This document shows positions 1-7,553 of a DNA stretch of 59,653 nucleotides, piece after piece (positions within the stretch are counted from its first letter, which is position 1; every line of letters begins with the position of its first letter). The DNA is from Streptomyces sp. MBT53 (lineage in GTDB: Bacteria; Actinomycetota; Actinomycetes; Streptomycetales; Streptomycetaceae). Made by a program: the position numbers and the translations under genes. The notes under the pieces are model-generated. The model did not search any database. It saw only the letters and a list, made by a program, of their open reading frames with translations, and had not been told where the DNA came from. The stretch spans positions 33,833 to 93,485 of the forward strand of contig NZ_JAEQAZ010000034.1 of assembly GCF_016654115.1 (NCBI RefSeq), in the 5' to 3' direction.

Positions 1-1
1 C

Positions 2-1117
2 TACCGCCGCCTGGTGGACGAGCTGCTGGCGGTCGGCATCAAGCCGGCCCTCACCCTCTACCACTGGGACCTGCCGCAGGAGTTGGAGGACGCGGGCGGC
101 TGGCCGGAGCGCGACACGGCGTACCGCTTCGCCGAGTACGCGCAGATCGTGGGCGAGGCGCTGGGCGACCGCGTGGAACAGTGGATCACGCTCAACGAGC
201 CGTGGTGCAGCGCGTTCCTGGGCTACGGCTCAGGGGTCCACGCGCCGGGCCGCACGGACGCAGCGGCGTCACTGAAGGCCGCCCACCACCTCAACTTGGC
301 GCACGGTCTGGCCACTTCGGCCCTCCGGTCCGCGATCCCGGCCCGCAACTCGATCGCGGTGAGCCTCAACTCGTCGGTGGTCAGGCCCGCTTCGCAGTCA
401 CCGGCGGACCTGGCGGCGGCCCGGAAGATCGACGACCTGGCCAACGGAGTGTTCCACGGCCCGATGCTGCACGGCTCGTATCCGCAGTCGTTGTTCGACG
501 CGACGCGATCGATCACGGACTGGTCGTACGTCCTCGACAACGACCTGACACTAATTCACCAGCCGCTGGACGCACTGGGGTTGAACTACTACACGCCGAC
601 GCTGGTGGAGGCGGCGGAGTCCAGCGGGCCGGCCCCGCGGGCGGACGGCCATGGCGCGAGCGCGTACTCCCCCTGGCCGGGCGCGGACGACGTGGCGTTC
701 CTCCAAACCCCCGGCGAGCGCACGGAGATGGGCTGGACGATCGACCCGACAGGCCTCTACGACCTGATCACCCGCTACACGAGGGAGGCCCCGGGCCTCC
801 CGCTGTACGTCACGGAGAACGGCGCGGCGTACGACGACAAGCCGGACCCGGAGGGCAGGGTCCACGACCCCGAGCGGATCGCATACCTCCACGGCCACCT
901 GTCGGCGGTACGACGCGCGATCGCGGACGGCGCGGATGTCCGGGGCTACTACCTCTGGTCCCTGATGGACAACTTCGAGTGGGCGTACGGCTACGAGAAG
1001 CGCTTCGGCGCGGTGTACGTGGACTACGCGACGCTGGCCCGCACCCCGAAGTCGAGCGCGCGGTGGTACGGGGAAGCGGCACGGACGGGCGTACTGCCGA
1101 CGCCGAGCGAAGCCTGA
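2..1117 (+). CDS. bglC: GH1 family beta-glucosidase, C-terminal part (5' end outside window)
   Basis: The reading frame is open from base 2, so the N-terminus lies upstream of the window. GH1 enzymes hydrolyse beta-glucosides such as cellobiose by a retaining mechanism. Seen: TLYHWDLPQ near the visible start, the acid/base motif TLNEPW at about residue 60, and the nucleophile motif YVTENG near residue 270, followed by the GH1 end signature WSLMDNFEW. No signal peptide can be judged. A strong hairpin follows the stop, so this is probably the last gene of its operon. In Streptomyces a cytoplasmic GH1 enzyme, BglC, closes the cebEFG cellobiose operon; that identity is inferred from the family and the regional gene set, not shown, because the upstream genes are outside the window. 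Confidence 0.9.
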   Translation, partial: YRRLVDELLAVGIKPALTLYHWDLPQELEDAGGWPERDTAYRFAEYAQIVGEALGDRVEQWITLNEPWCSAFLGYGSGVHAPGRTDAAASLKAAHHLNLAHGLATSALRSAIPARNSIAVSLNSSVVRPASQSPADLAAARKIDDLANGVFHGPMLHGSYPQSLFDATRSITDWSYVLDNDLTLIHQPLDALGLNYYTPTLVEAAESSGPAPRADGHGASAYSPWPGADDVAFLQTPGERTEMGWTIDPTGLYDLITRYTREAPGLPLYVTENGAAYDDKPDPEGRVHDPERIAYLHGHLSAVRRAIADGADVRGYYLWSLMDNFEWAYGYEKRFGAVYVDYATLARTPKSSARWYGEAARTGVLPTPSEA

Positions 1118-1139
1118 CCGACGGGGGACACCGGGGGAC

Positions 1140-1174
1140 GGGGCGCGGCACGCCTAGGGGACGTGCCGCGCCCC
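1140..1174 (+). terminator. Strong hairpin after the GH1 gene
   Basis: A perfect 13-bp stem (GGGGCGCGGCACG at 1140-1152 with its complement at 1162-1174) encloses a 9-nt loop, 23 bp after the GH1 stop codon. There is no T-run, which is usual for Streptomyces terminators. Confidence 0.7.
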
Positions 1175-1287
1175 GGCGGTGGGGGTACGGCAGACGGGAG
1201 GGCCCGGAGCCTCGCCTCGTCGTGGACGAGGACGCGAAAGCTGTGGGGCCTGGACTAACCTGTGCAGAGGATTACGGGGGTTAGGTT

Positions 1288-1388
1288 GCCCGCCAGCTTG
1301 CGGGCGTTGACGAGTCCAACGACACCATCCGCTCGACGGCCCTTGCCAAGCCCCAAATAAAGTGATTCATTCGCCAGGCAAGCGAATG
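1288..1388 (+). promoter_or_regulatory. Two short inverted repeats upstream of the ammonia-lyase homologue
   Basis: GCCCGC at 1288-1293 pairs with GCGGGC at 1300-1305. CATTCGC at 1368-1374 pairs with GCGAATG at 1382-1388. Both lie between the GH1 terminator and the lyase start; the second is within 30 bp of the likely start. They could be an operator or leader hairpins. No convincing -35/-10 pair was found, so the role is unassigned. Confidence 0.35.
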
Positions 1389-1416
1389 GATGCATGCCAA
1401 GCGCGGGGAGATGTCC

Positions 1417-2943
1417 GTGGCCGCTGTCACTTTGGGCAAGGAGCCGATCACCGTCGAGCAGTTCGTCGCGGTCGCCCGCCACGGCACGCGGGTCGAGTTC
1501 GACGCGACCTACGTCGACCGCGTACGCAAGTCCCGCGCACTGGTCGAACGCTTCCTCGCCGAGAACCGCCTCGTCTACGGCGTCACCACCGGCTTCGGCG
1601 ACAACGTCACGGAGGTCATCGACCCGGCGGACGCCGAGCAGTTGCAACGCAACATCGTCCGCTCGCACGCCGTGTCGGTCGGCGAACCCCTGCCCACCGA
1701 GATAGTCCGAGCCATCGCCCTGATGGAGCTGATCGGCCTCGGCGAGGGCTACTCCGGCATCCGCTTCGAGACCCTCGAACTGATCCGCCGCATGCTCAAC
1801 GCCGGCGTCACCCCGCACGTCCCCGGCGAAGGCTCCGTCGGCTACCTCGCCCCCGAGGCCCACATGGCCCTCGTACTCCTGGGAGAGGGCCGGGCATCCT
1901 ACGACGGCCAACTCCTCCCCGGCGCCGCGGCGTTGGCCCGCATCGACGAGCAACGCACCCGGCTCGCCTGCAAGGAGGGCCTGTCGCTGACGAACGGCAC
2001 TCACTCCGTCACCGCGATAGCCGTCCTCGCCGCCCATGACGCAGGCGTCGCGGCAACGACGGCCGACATCGCCGCGAGCCTGTCGGTACAGGCCCTCAAG
2101 GGCACGGTCCGCGCCTACGACGCCCGGTTGCAGCAGCGCAAACGCCACCCCGAGCAGGCCGCGGTCGCGGAGAACCTACGACGACTCACCGCATCCAGCG
2201 CGATCAGCACCGAGTTCCTCGACCACCGCCTCCAGGACAGCCTCTCCCTGCGCGCCGTCCCCCAGATCCACGGCGGAGCGAAGCGGGCGCTCGCACAGGC
2301 CCAGGAGGTCATCGTCGAGGAACTGCACTCAGTGGGCGACAACCCGGTCATCCACCCCGAGGGCGAGGACGGGGTCGCCCTGAGCGGGGCCAACTGCGAC
2401 AGCACCTACGTCGGCATCCAGGCCGACACCATGGTCAACGCGATGACGGTCCTCGCCAAGGTCTCCGAACGCCGCACCGACCGCATGGTCAACAGCAACT
2501 TCAGCGAACTGCCCGCGTTCCTCGCACCGCAGCCCGGCCTCAACAGCGGCTACATGATCGCCCAGTACACGGCCGCCGCTCTGACGATGGAACTACGGGG
2601 CATGGCAGTCCCGGCATCCGCCGACAACATCACCACCTCCGCCAACCAGGAAGACGCGGTCAGCAACGGCTACTTGGCCGCCCTGAAGGCCTACCGCGCG
2701 GCCCACAAACTCGCCTACGTCATCGCAATCGAGCTGATGTGTGCGACCCAGGCCCTCGACCTCCTCGCACCCCTTGCCCCCTCACCGGCGGCGGAGGCCC
2801 TGCGGACCCGCATTCGGGAAACCGTGCCGACCGTCGACGAGGACCGGATCTTCCACGCCGACATCGAGCACATCGCCCAACTGGTGCGAAGCGGCGACGC
2901 GTTGCGGGTGGTCGAGGGCGTGGTGGGGGCGCTGCACCACTGA
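1417..2943 (+). CDS. Histidine ammonia-lyase homologue lacking the MIO-forming triad
   Basis: HAL-family enzymes eliminate ammonia from histidine using a 4-methylideneimidazol-5-one (MIO) cofactor made from an internal Ala/Cys-Ser-Gly triad. This 508-residue protein has the family fold signatures: YGVTTGFG near residue 50, RNIVRSHA near 85, NGTHSVTA, SLRAVPQIHG and TSANQED. Where HALs read GS(V/L)G-(A/C)SGDLAP it reads GSVG-YLAP (Tyr143), so the whole triad and its Asp are gone. The Tyr of the QDxYSxRC region is Leu, and the GNFHG region is GANCDSTYVG. The frame is intact, so this looks like a functional shift rather than decay. Ergothionase, a HAL relative that eliminates trimethylamine from ergothioneine, works without MIO and is a possible analogue. 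GTG 1417 was chosen because GGGGAG sits 6 nt upstream; ATG 1390 and 1411 are in frame but poorly spaced. No hut genes are adjacent. Confidence 0.85.
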   Translation: MAAVTLGKEPITVEQFVAVARHGTRVEFDATYVDRVRKSRALVERFLAENRLVYGVTTGFGDNVTEVIDPADAEQLQRNIVRSHAVSVGEPLPTEIVRAIALMELIGLGEGYSGIRFETLELIRRMLNAGVTPHVPGEGSVGYLAPEAHMALVLLGEGRASYDGQLLPGAAALARIDEQRTRLACKEGLSLTNGTHSVTAIAVLAAHDAGVAATTADIAASLSVQALKGTVRAYDARLQQRKRHPEQAAVAENLRRLTASSAISTEFLDHRLQDSLSLRAVPQIHGGAKRALAQAQEVIVEELHSVGDNPVIHPEGEDGVALSGANCDSTYVGIQADTMVNAMTVLAKVSERRTDRMVNSNFSELPAFLAPQPGLNSGYMIAQYTAAALTMELRGMAVPASADNITTSANQEDAVSNGYLAALKAYRAAHKLAYVIAIELMCATQALDLLAPLAPSPAAEALRTRIRETVPTVDEDRIFHADIEHIAQLVRSGDALRVVEGVVGALHH

Positions 2944-2992
2944 GGAGGCCGAGTTCTGTCCGGCCGCCCAGCGGCGCGCCCGCGCCCACGCT

Positions 2993-3355
2993 TCAATGGG
3001 GGCGATGCGCGAGGTATTCGGCCCCCCACCCGATAAATCCTGCGTCGTCGTCCACCACACAAGGCCAACGCCCGCACAGGGCCGCCACGGCGAAGTCCGC
3101 GACGCCCATCGACCGATAGTCGATGACGAAAGCGGTCCAGCTCCCTATGAGCCCCTCGATCAGGACGAGTTCATCCGACTCGTACTCGCTTTTCAACTCG
3201 TCTTCCACACCCGATTCGATCCAGGCAACAGATCCCTCGTGCGAGACGAATATCCGCCCATCGCGAATATCCACATTTCCCCCGCGCTCAAGCAGTCGAT
3301 CTCGCACATCTTCGACGGTCACACCACACGGAAGGAACGCGATCAATGATTCCAT
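2993..3355 (-). CDS. Small hypothetical protein, immunity-like context
   Basis: About 120 residues beginning MESLIAFLPCG, with VEDVRDRLLE, DGRIFVSHEGSVAWIE and a C-terminal IDYRSMGVADFAVAALCGRW block. The mixed alpha/beta pattern and acidic character recall small Streptomyces immunity-type proteins, but I cannot name the family. The frame stays open upstream to 3484, yet only this start gives a natural-looking N-terminus. Its first 68 bases overlap the end of the preceding gene in another frame. It is the last of three small minus-strand genes beside a decayed Rhs/toxin-like fragment, so an orphan immunity role is an inference. Confidence 0.55.
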   Translation of the reverse strand: MESLIAFLPCGVTVEDVRDRLLERGGNVDIRDGRIFVSHEGSVAWIESGVEDELKSEYESDELVLIEGLIGSWTAFVIDYRSMGVADFAVAALCGRWPCVVDDDAGFIGWGAEYLAHRPH

Positions 3356-3509
3356 CCCAATGGACCCAAATTCTTCCGCAGTTGGGACACAAGAAGACAG
3401 GCCTTGCCACTTGTTGCAGCCTTGCGAAGTCTTCACATTCCCAAGACTCCTCCAGCTCCCGATCGGAGGCGAGATGCCATTCAAGCGGGTTGGGAATCTC
3501 TCCGCTCAT
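3288..3509 (-). CDS. Small hypothetical protein with CPxCG zinc-ribbon-like motif
   Basis: A 73-residue protein starting MSGEIPNPLEWHL. It has an acidic helix (SDRELEESWECEDFARLQ) followed by FLCPNCGRIWVHWDG, a CPxCG knuckle typical of small zinc ribbons. A second Cys pair (WCDRRRC) lies in the tail, where the next gene overlaps in another frame. The tail after HWDG reads less naturally, so a frameshift near 3350 that replaced the original C-terminus is possible. No strong Shine-Dalgarno sequence is visible. Function unknown; such small proteins often accompany toxin-immunity loci. Confidence 0.5.
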   Translation of the reverse strand: MSGEIPNPLEWHLASDRELEESWECEDFARLQQVARPVFLCPNCGRIWVHWDGIIDRVPSVWCDRRRCARSTA

Positions 3510-3558
3510 GACAATATCAAATGACCGCCTCTCCAGACCGGCGGGCCCCCGTCGAGAT

Positions 3559-3963
3559 CTATTCGAGAATATTCGGGGTTGGCGGAAGCAAACCGTCCGC
3601 AGATTCCGCAGACTCGACCAACCCATCCGATGAAACAACCAAAGGCATTGCTCCACCAACATCGGTGACGAGCCATCCCAGCACACTCTGCGAGACCTTC
3701 TCCCCGGCGTCTTCGTCTTCCCAGACAGCGGACCAACCCCCGCCTGGCAGTACCCCGACGATGCGACCGGCCCTTTCTAGGCGCGTAAAGTCCTCATAGG
3801 CAGTAACGGGTTTGAGCGACCCTTCATCCGGATCCACGACGAGAGCAACACCAGTCATTGGGTCCCAGGCCTCGACATCGCGCATCCTCGCCATTTCACC
3901 CCCGTCCACTCCAGCGAAGTACGCCGTCCACCCGATTTTATTGAAATAGCGCATCGAAGCCAT
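3559..3963 (-). CDS. Hypothetical protein, immunity-like, atypical codon use
   Basis: About 134 residues (MASMRYFNKIGWTAYFAG at the start). A conserved-looking core follows: VEAWDPMTGVALVVDP, AYEDFTRLER, GRIVGVLPGGGWSAVW and LGWLVTDVGGAMPLVV. The first codons use TAT, AAT and AAA, rare in this genome, and the gene is AT-richer than its neighbours, suggesting acquisition by transfer. GGGAGG lies upstream, but 14 nt from the chosen ATG; TTG 3966 is an alternative start. No family is recognised. Position beside a toxin-like relic suggests an orphan immunity protein, by inference only. Confidence 0.55.
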   Translation of the reverse strand: MASMRYFNKIGWTAYFAGVDGGEMARMRDVEAWDPMTGVALVVDPDEGSLKPVTAYEDFTRLERAGRIVGVLPGGGWSAVWEDEDAGEKVSQSVLGWLVTDVGGAMPLVVSSDGLVESAESADGLLPPTPNILE

Positions 3964-4225
3964 CAACCATACAAAGACCCTCCCAGTTCGGGGAGTTCCA
4001 CGTCTCCCACTTCATCCCGTTGATGCGACCCATCTACTCGTCGAAGGACATTCGCTCCGCAGGAACGTCGTGCCGTCGGGATTGGCGTACGTCGTCTCTC
4101 ACTCCGTGCGGTCGTCGGTGACCTCCACCGGAGTACCGTCCGCCGTGGCCGGCCGGCCACGCCGTGCGCATCGGCCGCACACGTCTGCCCCCGGATTCCC
4201 CCACAACCCACCCCGTGGTTTTGGC
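3938..4225 (-). pseudogene. Decayed Rhs/polymorphic-toxin-like gene fragment
   Basis: Read on the minus strand from about 4225, one frame gives DGTPVEVTDDRTE, a TGA stop at 4099-4101, then in the same frame ETTYANPDGTTFLRSE. This pair of phrases resembles the pre-repeat segment of secreted Rhs/LamG-type proteins (EVT..RTE...TYANPDGT). Coding sense then switches frame to a short run ending GRINGMKWETWNSPNWEG and stopping at 3938-3940. A premature stop, a frame change and no full-length frame indicate a relic. From 4230 to 4491 I see no gene or clear signal. Confidence 0.5.
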
Positions 4226-4491
4226 ACATCGATCACAAACACTTGACGATCGAGAAGACTGGCAGGGTCACTTCAATCGATGTACAAGGAATCTTTCAAG
4301 GTAGGGCAATAAACGAACCGCACTCGGGCAAAGGGTTGGTTCGTTCACCTTCAGGCAAGCAGGGGAACATCTCCCCGACCCGCCACGACTCACAGCCACC
4401 CCTCAGATCCCGCGCAGCGGCCTCTCAGCCCGGGGGCGTCTGATCACTCTCGTACGGGGTGATCCGATCCCGGCGCGGACGGGAGGACGTC

Positions 4492-5169
4492 GTGTTTCTC
4501 ATCGTGTTGGTGCTGCTGGCCCTGATCGTCGGCGGCGCGGTCGCCTACGGCAAACGGCAGGTGGGCGGCGGGAGTTCGGGGTACGGAGCCGGGAGCGCTC
4601 AGCAGGTCTACGACGCCGACGCGGGCGCCGAGGCCACCCGGTGGGTGGAGCGGCTCGGCGGGAGTCTGTCCACGCTGGACGCGGGTGGCAACAGCGCCGC
4701 CCGGCAGGCCCTCGCCGACGCCGCCGAGCGGCACCGTGCCGCCGAGGGGCAACTCGCCGTCGCCTACTCGCCGATGCAGTACGGGCTGGTCACGCAGACC
4801 GCCGTCGAAGGGCTGCATCACATCCGGACCGCCCGTGGCGCGCTGGGGCTCGACCCGGGGCCCGAGTTGCCCGCGCAGGGTGCCGGCGGTCAGGTCACGG
4901 TCGGCGGACAGACGTACACCGCCTCCCCTCAACCCGGTGCGAACACGCCGTACTACTACCCCGGCGGGGTCGTCAACGGCCGTTCCATGCCCGGGGGTTG
5001 GTACACCACCCCGTGGTGGAAGACCGCCCTCGTCGCGGGCGCCGCGGGAGTCGGCGGCATGCTCCTCGCGGACGCGCTCCTCGACGGCTTCCACCATCAC
5101 GGGCCGGGCGGCGGGATGTTCGGGGGCTTTGGTGGGCCTGGGCCCGGGCCCGGACCTGGAGGATTCTGA
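4492..5169 (+). CDS. Single-pass membrane protein with glycine-rich tail
   Basis: A 225-residue protein. GTG 4492 was chosen because GGGAGG lies 5 nt upstream; it gives the N-terminus MFLIVLVLLALIVGGAVAYG, one transmembrane segment. A helical, charged middle (about residues 40-120, WVERLGGSLSTLD, ALADAAERHRAAEGQL) is followed by a second hydrophobic stretch near residue 180 (TALVAGAAGVGGMLLADALL) and a Gly/Pro/Phe tail. It resembles actinobacterial proteins annotated only as hypothetical. It stands alone between a relic and oppositely oriented genes. Function unknown. Confidence 0.75.
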   Translation: MFLIVLVLLALIVGGAVAYGKRQVGGGSSGYGAGSAQQVYDADAGAEATRWVERLGGSLSTLDAGGNSAARQALADAAERHRAAEGQLAVAYSPMQYGLVTQTAVEGLHHIRTARGALGLDPGPELPAQGAGGQVTVGGQTYTASPQPGANTPYYYPGGVVNGRSMPGGWYTTPWWKTALVAGAAGVGGMLLADALLDGFHHHGPGGGMFGGFGGPGPGPGPGGF

Positions 5170-5217
5170 CGAGGACGGGCCCGCCGGGAGTGCGGGGTCG
5201 GCGGCGCCGACCAGTTG

Positions 5218-5553
5218 TCACTCGTAGCCGAGATTCTCCTCGGAGCGCACGCGCCACCCGTCGGACCGCTTGACCAGGAGGAAGGCCGTGCGCTCGAAAG
5301 CGTCGTAGTACCCGGAATCCGGGTCGTGGCCACAGGTGAACCAGAGCGCCTCGACCCGCGCCGTGTCGAGGGTCTCGCTGACGACGGTCACCGTTTCCAG
5401 TGTGGACTCCGCGCCGAACGCATCGGTTTTGCCGGTGCTGTTCGCCTTGGCGTACTCGGCGCAGAAGTCGGCAGGGCTCTGGTGGAGCATCTGAACCTCT
5501 TGGGTGCGGATCGCGGCCAGTTCGTACGAGCATGAGGCTTTGCCGTCGCTCAC
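5218..5553 (-). CDS. Hypothetical small protein, NTF2-like pattern
   Basis: A 111-residue protein starting at GTG 5553 (MSDGKASCSYELAAIRT). It contains SPADFCAEYAKANSTGKTDAF, an alternating beta pattern (TVTVVSETLDTARVEALWFT) and a final ERTAFLLVKRSDGWRVRSEE. A helix followed by a twisted sheet ending in a W-(R/K)-(V/I) strand is the pattern of NTF2/SnoaL-like or lipoprotein-borne domains. No signal peptide is seen with this start. It begins 17 nt after the beta-galactosidase stop, so it may be read from the same transcript. Function not assignable. Confidence 0.5.
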   Translation of the reverse strand: MSDGKASCSYELAAIRTQEVQMLHQSPADFCAEYAKANSTGKTDAFGAESTLETVTVVSETLDTARVEALWFTCGHDPDSGYYDAFERTAFLLVKRSDGWRVRSEENLGYE

Positions 5554-5570
5554 GGAAGTGACCGTCCGTT

Positions 5571-7553
5571 CTACTCCCGGACCACCACCACGCCATCCGG
5601 CGGGACACTCACCGAACCGCCCGACACCCGCTCACCGGTGAGGAGTTCGACCGCGTCGGCCGCGACCGGTACCTCGGCCCCCTGCCCCGCATGGTCGATG
5701 AGGAACAGATAGTCCGCGTCCGTCCCGCGCCGCAGCACCGCCTCCACGCCCTCCGGTGTGACCCGTACCGGCTTCACGCCCGCCTCCCTGCGGATGAGGT
5801 CCAGGAGCCCGGCGAGGGTCGTCGGGTCGGGGCGGGTGGCCACGTACCAGGCCGTGCCCTCGCCGTACGCGTTCCGCGTCACCGCCGGGATGCCCGTCAG
5901 CGGGCCTTCCGCATACGTCGTGATCGCCTCGGCGCCGGCCAGGGCGACCCGCTCCGACCACAGGGACGCCGTACCGCCGCCGCTGCTCAGCGCGAGCGAC
6001 TCGCCGGGCAGGAGCGGGAACAGTTCGTCCGTGCGGACGCCGAGCACCTCGCGGAACGCTCCCGGGTAACCCCCCAGCCGCACATGGCAGTTCTCGTCCA
6101 CCGCCCCGCTGTGGAAGCCCACGGCCAGCGTGCCGCCGGACGACGCGAAGTCGGAGAGGTTGGCCGCGCCGGTGTCGTCGACCAGGTACAGGCTGGGGGC
6201 CAGGACCAGGCGGTACGGCGAGAGGTCCGCGTCGGGGCGGACGAAGTCCACCGCGATGCCCGACCGCCACAACGGCTCGTACCAGGAGCGGACTTGGTCC
6301 AGGTAGCGGACCTCCTCGCTCGGCTGGGACGGGAGTTCCAGGGCCCAGCGGGCGTTCCAGTCCCAGACCACCGCGACCGACGCCGTGCTCGTGCTGCCCT
6401 GCACCTCCGCCAACGCCCCTAGGTCCGCGCCCAGTTGGACCACGTCCTGCCAGATCCGGCTGTCCGTTCCCGCGTGCGGCAGCATCGCCGAGTGCCACTG
6501 TTCGGCGCCCGCCTTCGCCGCCCGCCACTGGAAGTAGGCGATGCCGTCCGCGCCGTGCGCGACATGGGCGAGCGCGTTGCGCCTCAACTCCCCCGCCGAC
6601 TTGGCCCTGTTGACCGGCTGCCAGTTCACCGCGCCCGTGGAGTGCTCCATCAGCAGCCAGGGACGGCCGCCCGCCAGCGAGCGGACCAGGTCGCCGCTCA
6701 TCGCGATGTCGATCTCCGACTCGGGGTCCGTGGAGCGGAGGTAGTGGTCGTTCGACACGACGTCCAACTCCGGTGCCCAGCGCCAGTAGTCCAGCGCGTC
6801 GAAGTTGAACATCACCATGAAGTTGGTGGTGGCGGGCAGCAAAGGGGCCGCCTCCCGCAGGACCTCACGTTCCGCCTTGTACAGGGCCAGCAGCGCGTCG
6901 CTGCAGAAGCGGCGCCAGTCCAGCTGGTGGGTCGGGTTGGGGACCGCGCCCGTCGCGCGCGGCGGCAGGATCTCCGCCCAGTCGTAGTACCACTGGCTCC
7001 AGAAGACCGTACCCCAGGCGTCGTTGAGCGTCGGCAGGCTGTCGCCGTACTTCGCGCGCAGCCACACCCGGAACGCCTCCGCGCTCTCGTCGCAGTAGCA
7101 GGCCGGATTGTGGCAGCCGTACTCGTTGTGGATGTGCCACATCGCGACCGCGGGGTGGGCCGCGTAGCGCCGCGCCAGTTCGCCCGCGATGCGCAGGGCG
7201 GCCGTACGGTACGCGGGACTTGAGGGGCAGAACGTCTGGCGGCTGCCGTACGACAGTCTCCGGCCGTCCCGGTCCACCGGCAGCGCCTCCGGGTGGGCGC
7301 GGAAGAACCAGGCCGGAGGTGCCGCCGTCGGGGTCGCCAAGTCGGCCTGGATGCCGTGCTGTTGGAGCAGGTCGAGGACCTTGTCCAGGAGGGTGAAGTC
7401 GTAGACGCCCTCGGCCGGTTCCAGCAGGGCCCACGAGAAGATGCCTACGCTGACCATGGTCACCCCGGCCTCTTGCATCAGGCGCATGTCCTCGGCCCAG
7501 ACCTCCTCGGGCCACTGCTCGGGGTTGTAGTCGCCGCCGTAGGAAATGGTCAT
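5571..7553 (-). CDS. GH42 beta-galactosidase
   Basis: A 660-residue cytoplasmic glycosidase of the usual GH42 length, releasing galactose from beta-galactosides. Seen: N-terminal YGGDYNPEQWPEEVW, the acid/base region MWHIHNEYG (Glu after Asn, near residue 145) and the nucleophile region PWLLMEHSTG near residue 300. A Rossmann-like trimerisation domain (about 390-590) and a small C-terminal beta domain follow. Metal-site Cys residues (CHNPACYC) follow the HNEYG motif, as in zinc-binding GH42 enzymes. The start has GGGAG upstream and overlaps the alpha-galactosidase stop by ATGA, so the two are translationally coupled. It is the last enzyme of the galactoside operon. Confidence 0.93.
   Translation of the reverse strand: MTISYGGDYNPEQWPEEVWAEDMRLMQEAGVTMVSVGIFSWALLEPAEGVYDFTLLDKVLDLLQQHGIQADLATPTAAPPAWFFRAHPEALPVDRDGRRLSYGSRQTFCPSSPAYRTAALRIAGELARRYAAHPAVAMWHIHNEYGCHNPACYCDESAEAFRVWLRAKYGDSLPTLNDAWGTVFWSQWYYDWAEILPPRATGAVPNPTHQLDWRRFCSDALLALYKAEREVLREAAPLLPATTNFMVMFNFDALDYWRWAPELDVVSNDHYLRSTDPESEIDIAMSGDLVRSLAGGRPWLLMEHSTGAVNWQPVNRAKSAGELRRNALAHVAHGADGIAYFQWRAAKAGAEQWHSAMLPHAGTDSRIWQDVVQLGADLGALAEVQGSTSTASVAVVWDWNARWALELPSQPSEEVRYLDQVRSWYEPLWRSGIAVDFVRPDADLSPYRLVLAPSLYLVDDTGAANLSDFASSGGTLAVGFHSGAVDENCHVRLGGYPGAFREVLGVRTDELFPLLPGESLALSSGGGTASLWSERVALAGAEAITTYAEGPLTGIPAVTRNAYGEGTAWYVATRPDPTTLAGLLDLIRREAGVKPVRVTPEGVEAVLRRGTDADYLFLIDHAGQGAEVPVAADAVELLTGERVSGGSVSVPPDGVVVVRE

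Noticed and set aside
3963..4229. 88-residue minus-strand open frame MCQNHGVGCGG
   Set aside because: Composition is not protein-like and a better frame there shows a decayed Rhs-like fragment.
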